From positions 620,001 through 684,000 of the forward strand of contig NZ_JAOXSR010000001.1 in assembly GCF_026163685.1 (NCBI RefSeq): DNA of 64,000 nt. The letters run 5' to 3'. Within the stretch, counting starts at the first letter, position 1. Each line of letters begins with the position of its first letter. The notes beneath the pieces are model-generated. The model was not told where the DNA came from and searched no databases. It saw only the letters and a list, made by a program, of their open reading frames with translations. A program made the translations under genes and the position numbers. This DNA comes from Oerskovia flava. GTDB taxonomy: Bacteria > Actinomycetota > Actinomycetes > Actinomycetales > Cellulomonadaceae. Of this stretch, positions 8,917 to 15,676 are shown in pieces.

Positions 8917-9413
8917 GGAGCGCGCCGTCCGGGTACAGCCCGGACGAGCCGCTGGACGAGGTGGACCTGCGCCTCCTGGACGACCTCGCGCGCCTGACCG
9001 AGATCGTCGACCCGGTTCCGGCCGGTCTCGTCGATCGCGCGCTGTTCGCCGTGACGCTCGCCGGGCTCGAGGCGGAGGTCATGGAGCTCGAGTACGTCCG
9101 CGCACCCGCGACGTCGGTGCGGGGGGACGCGCCGCCCGTCGAGGCGCGCACCATCACCTTCACGTCGGAGGCGGTCACCGTCATGATCTCGCTGTCCCCG
9201 ACGGACGACGGCCGCATCCGCATCGACGGCTGGGCGGCCCCGGCGACGTCGCTGCGTGTCGAGCTGCACCGACCCGGTGGCGTGACCGCGACGACGAGCG
9301 ACGACGACGGCCGCTTCGTCTTCGACGCCGTCGAGCGCGGGCCCGCGAGCCTCGTCGTCCGCCGCGCCGACGGCGCCGGCGGGGCCGTGAGCACCCCCGT
9401 CGTCGAGCTCTAG
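8904..9413 (+). CDS. Small soluble protein with a carboxypeptidase-regulatory-like beta domain; possible sigma partner or protease substrate
   Basis: This 169-residue protein overlaps the end of the sigma gene by 13 nt from ATG 8904, or by 4 nt (ATGA) from ATG 8913. The N-terminal half is helical and acidic (EPLDEVDLRLLDDLARLTEIVDP, then VDRALFAVTLAGLEAEVMELE). The C-terminal half resembles a beta sandwich: an ITFTSEAVTVMISL strand, then the pattern LRVELHRPGGVTATTSDDDGRFVFD of carboxypeptidase regulatory-like domains. No membrane helix, signal peptide or catalytic motif is seen. Translational coupling to a sigma factor is typical of anti-sigma factors. In the type III-E CRISPR loci a small protein holding a sigma factor is cut by a TPR-CHAT protease. 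That analogy is the basis for the suggestion; the function is not established. Confidence 0.75.
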   Translation: MAGMRSAPSGYSPDEPLDEVDLRLLDDLARLTEIVDPVPAGLVDRALFAVTLAGLEAEVMELEYVRAPATSVRGDAPPVEARTITFTSEAVTVMISLSPTDDGRIRIDGWAAPATSLRVELHRPGGVTATTSDDDGRFVFDAVERGPASLVVRRADGAGGAVSTPVVEL

Positions 9414-9467
9414 CACGCCCGGTGCCGTGCCGCGGTCGACCCGCGGCGCCTGGGCCCTGAACAACCG

Positions 9468-9487
9468 CGCGACGGGTCCCCGTCGCG
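9468..9487. repeat. Near-perfect palindrome upstream of the S8 protease gene
   Basis: Two 9-bp arms, CGCGACGGG and CCCGTCGCG, flank a 2-bp centre. The palindrome lies in the 137-nt gap between the small protein gene and the protease gene. It could be an operator or a weak attenuator hairpin; no T-run follows. Confidence 0.6.
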
Positions 9488-9550
9488 TGCACCGGACCGT
9501 GGCGCAGCCGCACGGCCGGCGACGAGACCTTCGTCCTCGAGGAGGAGCAC

Positions 9551-11341
9551 GTGAGCGAGACCCCTGAGATCCCCGATGCCCGCACGGTCCGCGACGCCGC
9601 GGGAGGGCGTCGTCCCGTCCGGCACCTCGACCCGGAGCGCGTCCGGCGCAGCCCGGGCGCCTCCCGCGTCGAACCCACGGCCTACGTGGCGGACCGCCTC
9701 ATCGTGCGCGGTGCGCCGCCCGCGGACCTGCGGGAGCTCGCCGATCCCGCGACGCTCCGAGCCGGCGGGTCCGCGGCCGAGGTTGCCCTCCCGGTCTGGG
9801 CGGAAGGCGAGGACGCGACGACGTGGCTCGACGGTGTCCGGCGCATCGCGGCCGACCTGGGCTACCAGGTCGTGTACGACGGGCGCCTCGGCGACCTCGT
9901 GACGGAGGAGGACACGCAGGAGGACGACGACACCTTCGGCTACGCGCTGAGGTTCGTGCCTGTCCGTCCGGACGACGTCGAGGCCGACACGTGGGAGGTG
10001 CTCGAGCGCATCGGCCGCGAGCTCGGCGACCTCGTCGAGGACGACGGGCTCGAGGCGCCCGCCGTCGGTCTCGACCACGTGATGCGTGCCCAGCGCCGCA
10101 CGACCCCCCTCCCGTTCGTCCCGGTCTCCCGACCTCGCTCGACGCCGCTCCCTGTGAGCGCCGTCGACGAGTACGGCGTACCCGGCTCCGGTGGGCTCGT
10201 CCCGGTCCGACTCATCTCCCCGCCGCCGGCGCGCCGCTTCGCCGACGGCCCGAACCCCTGGGTCACGGCGGACGGGTTCTCGCGTCCCGCCGTCGCGCTC
10301 GTCGACACGGGCGTCGGCTCGCACCCCTGGTTCGGCTCGTACGTGCCGGGGGAGCCGTCGGACGGACCCGACTCGGTCGTGGTGCGGGACGCCGAGCTCG
10401 ACGGGTCGCCGATCGGCACGTTCCCGATCCCGACGATCGACTCGGAGGACGCCGAGTACGGGGGCATGAGCAAGGACCCGCTGACGGGGCCGCTCGATCC
10501 GGTCGCCGGGCACGGCACGTTCCAGGCGGGCATCGTGCACCAGCTGTGCCCGGACGCGGTGCTGCTGTCGGTCCGCGCGTTCGGGGGGTCGGGCGACGTG
10601 CCCGAGTGGGAGGTCCTCCACACGCTGTGGCGGCTCCTGCGCTTCCACCGTCGTGGCCTGCGGGGCGACGACGGCTACCACCCGGTGGACGTCGTGGTGC
10701 TCGCGATGGGTTACTACCACGAGCAGCCGGAGGACTACGGCTACGACGGCCCGCTCCGGCGGGTCCTGCGGGCGCTGCGCCGGGCAGGGATCGTGGTGGT
10801 CGTCGCCGCTGGGAACGACGGGACGACCAGGCCCATGTTCCCCGCCGCGTGGACGCCGCGGGTGGACCGGACCGACGGCGGTGCGGTGCCCCGCAAGCCC
10901 GAGGACCTCAAGCCCGAGTACACCCCGATATTCGCCGTGGGCGCGACCAACCCGGACTCGACCATCGCTGTCTTCAGCAACGACGGGCCGTGGGTGACCA
11001 CGGTGAAGCCCGGCGCGGCCGTCGTCAGCACGATGCCGACGACCATCGACGGTCCGGTGACGCCGTCCGTCCGCCTCCCCGAGCGCCTGGGCCCGGGGGT
11101 GCGCTCGTCCGTCGACCCGGACGACTTCGGCGGCGGGTTCGCATCGTGGAGCGGCACGTCGTTCTCGGCGCCGTACCTCGCCGCGGAGATCGCCCGGGAG
11201 ATCCTCGTGTCTCGCGCGCAGCAGGGCGCCCAGGAGCCCAGCTCGGGTGTCGGGGGTGCCGCCGCGCACCGTACCGCCGGGGCGTGGGATGCTGTGCGAC
11301 GTGTGCCGGGACTGTTCGCGCAGGGAGTCACCACGGTGTGA
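9551..11341 (+). CDS. Cytoplasmic subtilisin-like (S8) serine protease
   Basis: A 596-residue S8 family peptidase. The catalytic triad can be placed at D252 (ALVDTGVGSHPWF), H321 (GHGTFQAGI) and S537 (SGTSFSAPYLAAEI). The oxyanion Asn is in VVVAAGNDG, and FAVGATNPDSTIAVFSNDGPW is a further family block. About 230 residues precede the catalytic domain and match no family I know. There is no signal peptide or membrane helix, so the protease should act inside the cell. GTG 9551 has GGAGGAGCAC directly upstream. The TPR-CHAT gene starts 21 nt downstream, so the two proteases are probably made together. Subtilisin-like proteases linked to CHAT or other caspase-like genes are known in bacterial conflict systems; assignment to such a system is inference. 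Confidence 0.9.
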   Translation: MSETPEIPDARTVRDAAGGRRPVRHLDPERVRRSPGASRVEPTAYVADRLIVRGAPPADLRELADPATLRAGGSAAEVALPVWAEGEDATTWLDGVRRIAADLGYQVVYDGRLGDLVTEEDTQEDDDTFGYALRFVPVRPDDVEADTWEVLERIGRELGDLVEDDGLEAPAVGLDHVMRAQRRTTPLPFVPVSRPRSTPLPVSAVDEYGVPGSGGLVPVRLISPPPARRFADGPNPWVTADGFSRPAVALVDTGVGSHPWFGSYVPGEPSDGPDSVVVRDAELDGSPIGTFPIPTIDSEDAEYGGMSKDPLTGPLDPVAGHGTFQAGIVHQLCPDAVLLSVRAFGGSGDVPEWEVLHTLWRLLRFHRRGLRGDDGYHPVDVVVLAMGYYHEQPEDYGYDGPLRRVLRALRRAGIVVVVAAGNDGTTRPMFPAAWTPRVDRTDGGAVPRKPEDLKPEYTPIFAVGATNPDSTIAVFSNDGPWVTTVKPGAAVVSTMPTTIDGPVTPSVRLPERLGPGVRSSVDPDDFGGGFASWSGTSFSAPYLAAEIAREILVSRAQQGAQEPSSGVGGAAAHRTAGAWDAVRRVPGLFAQGVTTV

Positions 11342-11362
11342 CCCCTGCCCGGGGGTGGTCGT

Positions 11363-13939
11363 GTGAACGACGACGTGCGTCGCGCGTTCGCCGACCGCCT
11401 CCGCCGGGCGCAGGAGCTCAACGCGTTGTCGAAGGTCCGCCCTGCCTCTCGTGAGTTCCGTCGGCTCGTCCGGGACGTCGAGCAGTGGGAGGTGGAGTCC
11501 GGGGCCACTGACTGGTCCCGGGAGACCCGGGTCCGCGCACTCGTGGGCGAGGCGGCCTGCGTGTACGCGCTCACGGGGAGCATCGAGGCGGGGGGCGAGG
11601 TGCTGACGCGGGCGCAGGAGGCCGCCGGCCTGCTCGACGACCGGCTCCGCGGCCTCGTCCACGGTCAGCACGGCGTGCTGCTGCTCCGGTCGGGGGACAG
11701 CAAGGCAGCGGTCCGGCCGCTGACGGTCGCCCTCGAGCTCGCCGGTCCTGCCGATCATCGCGACCGCACGGTGCTGAGCCTGAACCGAGGCTCGGCCCTC
11801 GTCGACATCGGTGCCCTCGACGAGGCCCTCGCCGACTACGAGACGGCGCTCGAGCACGCCCGCCTGGTCCAGAACGACCACTACGTCTCGTTCGCGCTGC
11901 ACAACATCGGGTACATGCACCACGTCCGGGGCGACATGCCGGCCGCGCTGAAGTCGTTCGACGAGTCCGTGACGCTCCTGCCGGACGGTCCGGACGGGCT
12001 CGCGCTCGTGGGGCGTGCCCGTGTGCTGTACGAGGTCGGCCTGCTCTCGGAGGCCGAGGTCGCCCTCGCCGAGGCGGCGGAGCTCCTCGCCGACGACGGT
12101 CTGGCGCAGGAGCGTGCCGAGGCGCTGCTCGACCGCGCCCGCTGCCTGGTCGGCCTGCGTCGGTACGACGACGCCCGGGCGCTCGCGGGGCAGGCGCGCC
12201 GTCTGTACGCGCGATCGGGGAACACCACCTGGAGCCTGTACGCCCGCGTCGTGGAGCTCGAGGCGATGCTCGCGTCCGACCGTGCGGGCCAGGACGCGGC
12301 ACGGCGGCGGTTGCGCCGGCGCAGCGTCCTCGCGCTGGACGTGGCGCGCGAGGGCGACGCCCGGGGGGCGGTCGCGCGCTTCGGGGTCAGCGTGCCCGCC
12401 CGACTCCACGCGGCGGAGTGGGAGATCCTCGCGGGCGGGCTCGACCGGGCTCGCGACGTCCTCGCGGAGGTCCCACGGCTGCCGGGGTGGGCCCCCTTCC
12501 CGGTCCGGGTGCAGCACCAGGCGGTCCGCGCGCAGCTGGCGTTCGCGCTGGGGGACCGGCGCAGCGGCGTACGCGCGGTGCGGGGCGGCCAGCGGGCGAT
12601 CTCGGAGCACCGGGCACGGCTCGGCTCGGTGGACGCGGTGACGGCTACGGCGGTCCACGGCGTCCGGCTCGGCAACCTGGACGTCGAGGCCGCGCTCAGG
12701 ACGGGTCGTGCGGCGGACGTCTTCGACGCGGTGGAGCGCGGGCGCGCGACCTTTGCCGGATCGGGACGCGTCCGGCCACCCTCCGACGCGGCGCTCGCCG
12801 CGCTGCTCACCGCGGCCCGGCGCGAGATCGAGTCGGCACGGGACATCGGCGCGAGCGGCGCCGGCGAGGAGCAGCTCCGGCGCCAGCAGCACCTGCGCGA
12901 GGCGCGTCGTCTTCAGGACGAGGCACGGCGACGGTCCTGGCGGATCGGGGGCGAAGCTGGGACCCCGGCGCCCACGACGACCCGGGCGCTCCGTGCGGCC
13001 CTCGCGGGCGACGGGTCGGACGCGGTGGTCGCCGACCTCGTGCTGTCGGGCGGGGACGTGGTCGCCGTGCGGGTCTCGCGGGAGGGCTCGCGCCTGGTCC
13101 GCCTCGCGCCCCTCGACGCGGTCGCCGAACGGGTGCGGCGCGCGCGGGCGGACTTCGCGGTGCTCTCGAACGCTCTCATCCCAGCCCCGATGCGGGCGGC
13201 CGCAGTGTCCTCGCTGCAGCGCACGCTGACCTGGCTCGACGACGCCCTCGTCGCCCCGCTGGGTGCTGACGGAGATCTTCACGTCGCGGCGCGCAACCTC
13301 CTGCTGGCCGTGCCGTGGGCGAGCCTGCCGTCCCGCCACGGGCTGCGGACGTGGGCGAACTCGTGGGTCGACCTCCGCCACGGCTTGCCGCTCCGACGTC
13401 CGGGCGAGGCGCTCGTCGTGGCGGGACCGGGGCTGCGGTTCGCCACGGCGGAGGCGAAGCTCGTCGCGGGGGTGTGGGACGACGCCCGTGTGGTGTCGGG
13501 CTTGCAGGCGACGTGCGCCGAGGTGGTCTCGCGCCTCCCGCGGGCAGGGGTCGTCCACCTCGCCGCGCACGGCACCCATGACATCGACAACCCGCTGTTC
13601 TCGTCCCTGCGGCTCGCCGACGGCCCGCTCTTCGCCCACGAGCTCGACGGCATCGACCTCGACGGTGTGGTCGTGGTCCTCTCCGCGTGCGAGGTGGGCC
13701 TGTCGACGCCGCGCGTCGGGGGAGAGTCGCTCGGTCTGACGAGCGTCCTGCTCCGGCTCGGCGCACGAGCGGTGGTCGCGAGCGTGGCGCCGCTGCGGGA
13801 CGACGTCGCGGCACGGGTCATGCCGGCGCTGCACGCCGAGCTGCGGGACGGCGCGATGCCGGGCGTCGCCCTCGCGCGGGCCGTGGCGGACGAGCCCGAG
13901 CCCGTCCCGCTCGTGTGCTTCGGCCCGCTGGTGCTGTGA
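11363..13939 (+). CDS. TPR-CHAT protein (caspase-like cysteine protease with tetratricopeptide repeats)
   Basis: An 858-residue protein. Residues 40-320 contain repeated helical pairs with the TPR pattern (ALVDIGALDEALADYETALEHA, ALHNIGYMHHVRGDMPAALKSF and others). A middle helical region of about 250 residues rich in Arg and Ala follows. The C-terminal CHAT domain (about 620-858) has the dyad His736 (VVHLAAHGTHD) and Cys776 (VVVLSACEVGLS), both conserved. CHAT domains are clan CD proteases related to caspases and separase; TPRs usually sense a partner or substrate. GTG start. It is the last gene of the sigma/small protein/S8 cluster and is followed by a weak hairpin. The most likely role is regulated cleavage of a partner protein, perhaps the small protein or the sigma factor. 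Confidence 0.9.
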   Translation: MNDDVRRAFADRLRRAQELNALSKVRPASREFRRLVRDVEQWEVESGATDWSRETRVRALVGEAACVYALTGSIEAGGEVLTRAQEAAGLLDDRLRGLVHGQHGVLLLRSGDSKAAVRPLTVALELAGPADHRDRTVLSLNRGSALVDIGALDEALADYETALEHARLVQNDHYVSFALHNIGYMHHVRGDMPAALKSFDESVTLLPDGPDGLALVGRARVLYEVGLLSEAEVALAEAAELLADDGLAQERAEALLDRARCLVGLRRYDDARALAGQARRLYARSGNTTWSLYARVVELEAMLASDRAGQDAARRRLRRRSVLALDVAREGDARGAVARFGVSVPARLHAAEWEILAGGLDRARDVLAEVPRLPGWAPFPVRVQHQAVRAQLAFALGDRRSGVRAVRGGQRAISEHRARLGSVDAVTATAVHGVRLGNLDVEAALRTGRAADVFDAVERGRATFAGSGRVRPPSDAALAALLTAARREIESARDIGASGAGEEQLRRQQHLREARRLQDEARRRSWRIGGEAGTPAPTTTRALRAALAGDGSDAVVADLVLSGGDVVAVRVSREGSRLVRLAPLDAVAERVRRARADFAVLSNALIPAPMRAAAVSSLQRTLTWLDDALVAPLGADGDLHVAARNLLLAVPWASLPSRHGLRTWANSWVDLRHGLPLRRPGEALVVAGPGLRFATAEAKLVAGVWDDARVVSGLQATCAEVVSRLPRAGVVHLAAHGTHDIDNPLFSSLRLADGPLFAHELDGIDLDGVVVVLSACEVGLSTPRVGGESLGLTSVLLRLGARAVVASVAPLRDDVAARVMPALHAELRDGAMPGVALARAVADEPEPVPLVCFGPLVL

Positions 13940-13948
13940 CCCCGGGTG

Positions 13949-13977
13949 CCTGCCCGTCCGGGTGACGCCCGGGCAGG
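13949..13977 (+). terminator. Weak hairpin after the CHAT gene
   Basis: Arms CCTGCCCG (13949-13956) and CGGGCAGG (13970-13977) with a 13-nt loop are followed by TTT. The hairpin ends just before the -35 box of the rplJ promoter, so it could insulate that operon from read-through. Confidence 0.5.
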
Positions 13978-13978
13978 T

Positions 13979-14007
13979 TTGGACCACGCGCCGTCGTCCC
14001 GTACGAT
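13979..14007 (+). promoter_or_regulatory. Promoter of rplJL
   Basis: TTGGAC (13979-13984) and TACGAT (14002-14007) are separated by 17 nt, a good housekeeping promoter. Transcription would begin near 14014, immediately before the L10-type leader. Confidence 0.7.
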
Positions 14008-14019
14008 GTCCGAGTACCC

Positions 14020-14175
14020 AAGACCGCCGGTCGTCCGACGCTGCCCAGAGCCTTCTGTGGTGAGCGGAAGACCGAAGCTCCGTGAACAGCGGGGGCCAGC
14101 GCAGGTAGCGACATCGACGAGCAGGCCCAGGCCTGCACAACGAGCCCCGCGCCTGCGCGGGGCTCTTTCTCGTTC
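14020..14175 (+). ncRNA. Ribosomal protein L10 leader with terminator-like hairpin
   Basis: The untranslated region before rplJ carries the blocks AAGACCGCCGGTCGT, GGAAGACCGAAGC and GCGCAGGTAGCGACA seen in actinobacterial L10 leaders, where the L10(L12) complex binds its own mRNA. At 14142-14165 an 11-bp inverted repeat (GAGCCCCGCGC and complement) is followed by TTTCT. This looks like an attenuator or terminator 80 nt before the rplJ start. Family assignment is from pattern memory and would need a covariance search. The 307-nt gap 13940-14246 holds only this leader, the promoter and the upstream hairpin. Confidence 0.65.
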
Positions 14176-14246
14176 TCAGGGCCTCGCGCCCGGTCTCGTC
14201 ACGACGAGGCCGCGGAGCCGGTGGTACCACCACCGGAAGGATTGCC

Positions 14247-14774
14247 ATGGCGAGGCCGGACAAGGCAGCCGCAGTCGCAGAGCTCACGGACCAGTTCCGC
14301 GAGTCGAACGCGGCCGTGCTGACCGAGTACCGCGGGCTCACCGTCGCGCAGCTCAAGCAGCTGCGTCGGTCGCTCAGCGGCAACGCAACCTACGCCGTGG
14401 TGAAGAACACGCTGACCGCCATCGCGGCCAAGGAAGCCGGTGTCGAGATCGACGCCGACTTCAAGGGCCCGTCGGCCATCGCCTTCGTGACCGGTGACCC
14501 GGTCGAGGCAGCCAAGGGTCTGCGTGACTTCGCCAAGGCGAACCCCGCGCTGGTCATCAAGGGCGGTGTCCTCGACGGGCGCTCCCTGACCGCAGCGGAG
14601 ATCACCAAGCTCGCGGACCTCGAGTCCCGCGAGGTCCTGCTGGCCAAGCTGGCCGGCGCGTTCAAGGCGTCGCTCTACCAGGCGGCGTACCTCTTCACCG
14701 CGCCCACGGCTCAGGCCGCGCGCACCATCGATGCCCTGCGCCTGAAGCAGGAATCGGAGAGCGTCGCCGCCTGA
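14247..14774 (+). CDS. rplJ: 50S ribosomal protein L10
   Basis: A 175-residue L10, the base of the L7/L12 stalk and the usual autorepressor of this operon. The N-terminal rRNA-binding domain has [18 protein letters not shown] and VVKNTL. The C-terminal helix that carries L12 dimers runs through [27 protein letters not shown] lies upstream of the ATG. It is followed by rplL after 98 nt, the invariant rplJ-rplL pair. Confidence 0.97.
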   Translation: MARPDKAAAVAELTDQFRESNAAVLTEYRGLTVAQLKQLRRSLSGNATYAVVKNTLTAIAAKEAGVEIDADFKGPSAIAFVTGDPVEAAKGLRDFAKANPALVIKGGVLDGRSLTAAEITKLADLESREVLLAKLAGAFKASLYQAAYLFTAPTAQAARTIDALRLKQESESVAA

Positions 14775-14872
14775 CCTCCCTCGGGAGACCAGGTAGCACG
14801 CACACACCCCCTCTGCTTCCAGCAGGGCCCTGACGGGGCCGCTGCAGAGCACCAACCGAAAGGAACGCCATC

Positions 14873-15262
14873 ATGGCGAAGCTCAGCACCGAAGAGCTCA
14901 TCGAGCAGTTCAAGGGCCTCACCCTCATCGAGCTCTCCGAGTTCGTCAAGGTCTTCGAGGAGACCTTCGAGGTCACCGCCGCGGCGCCCGTCGCCGCTGC
15001 CGCTCCTGCCGCTGCCGGCGGTGGCGCTGCCGCCGAGGCCGAGGAGGAGAAGACGGAGTTCGACGTCATCCTCGAGGCCGCCGGTGACAAGAAGATCCAG
15101 GTCATCAAGGAGGTGCGTGCCCTCACGAGCCTCGGCCTGAAGGAGGCCAAGGACCTCGTCGACGGCGCCCCCAAGCCCGTTCTCGAGGGTGCTGCCAAGG
15201 ACGCTGCCGAGAAGGCCAAGGCCGCTCTCGAGGGCGCCGGCGCTACCGTCACCGTCAAGTGA
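14873..15262 (+). CDS. rplL: 50S ribosomal protein L7/L12
   Basis: A 129-residue L12. The N-terminal dimerisation domain ([21 protein letters not shown]) is followed by an Ala/Pro hinge of about 20 residues. The C-terminal domain with [20 protein letters not shown] recruits translation factors. AACCGAAAGGAA precedes the ATG. A strong terminator follows, closing the rplJL unit before rpoB. Confidence 0.98.
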   Translation: MAKLSTEELIEQFKGLTLIELSEFVKVFEETFEVTAAAPVAAAAPAAAGGGAAAEAEEEKTEFDVILEAAGDKKIQVIKEVRALTSLGLKEAKDLVDGAPKPVLEGAAKDAAEKAKAALEGAGATVTVK

Positions 15263-15304
15263 CACCCCCGGTCCCGCGCTGACGGGACCGGACGCAGGAC
15301 CGCG

Positions 15305-15337
15305 CGAGGCCCGCACCCGTCACGGGTGCGGGCCTCG
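15305..15337 (+). terminator. Terminator after rplL
   Basis: A 15-bp perfect inverted repeat (CGAGGCCCGCACCCG and complement) has a loop of only 3 nt. It lies 43 nt after the rplL stop. There is no long T-run, as is common for actinobacterial terminators. Confidence 0.75.
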
Positions 15338-15676
15338 CCGCGTCCACGGGGCGCGGGCTTCACGGATCGGGCCCGCGTGTGCCACCATGGCCGGTGTCGA
15401 CGACGAGGTCGACAGCACGGGCGGAGCAGCCCGTGCGAGCCGAGCACCGGGTGCGCGGACGCCCAGCGCGACCGTCCGGTGGTGGCGCGCGGACCCGACT
15501 GGACGTGGGCGCGCGCGAGGGCTATGCTAACGCTTTGCGCTGTCTTGTGCCCACGATCTCAGATACCCGAGCCCCCCGACGACGTACGTGCGCGTCCGTT
15601 CGGTCGGCTCGAGGCGGGGGATCGTGCCCAGCCCGACGGTGCTGCGTGCTTTTCGATCTGCAGGGAAGGACCCCTC
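15338..15676 (+). promoter_or_regulatory. Promoter and leader region of rpoBC
   Basis: Within this gap a -35-like TGGACG (15500-15505) and a -10 TATGCT (15523-15528) are 17 nt apart. They predict a start near 15535 and a leader of about 140 nt. No ORF with family similarity or known RNA motif is seen in the rest of the region. It gives rpoBC its own promoter, separate from rplJL. Confidence 0.6.

Noticed and set aside
8257-13939. Type III-E CRISPR locus
   Set aside because: The TPR-CHAT plus sigma combination recalls it, but no repeat array, Cas7-11-like effector or Cas1 gene is present anywhere in the window.
9410-14383. Very long open frame on the minus strand opposite the S8 and CHAT genes
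   Set aside because: It is an antisense shadow caused by high GC at third positions. It is extremely Arg/Pro/Gly-rich, matches no fold, and the plus-strand genes have clear catalytic motifs.
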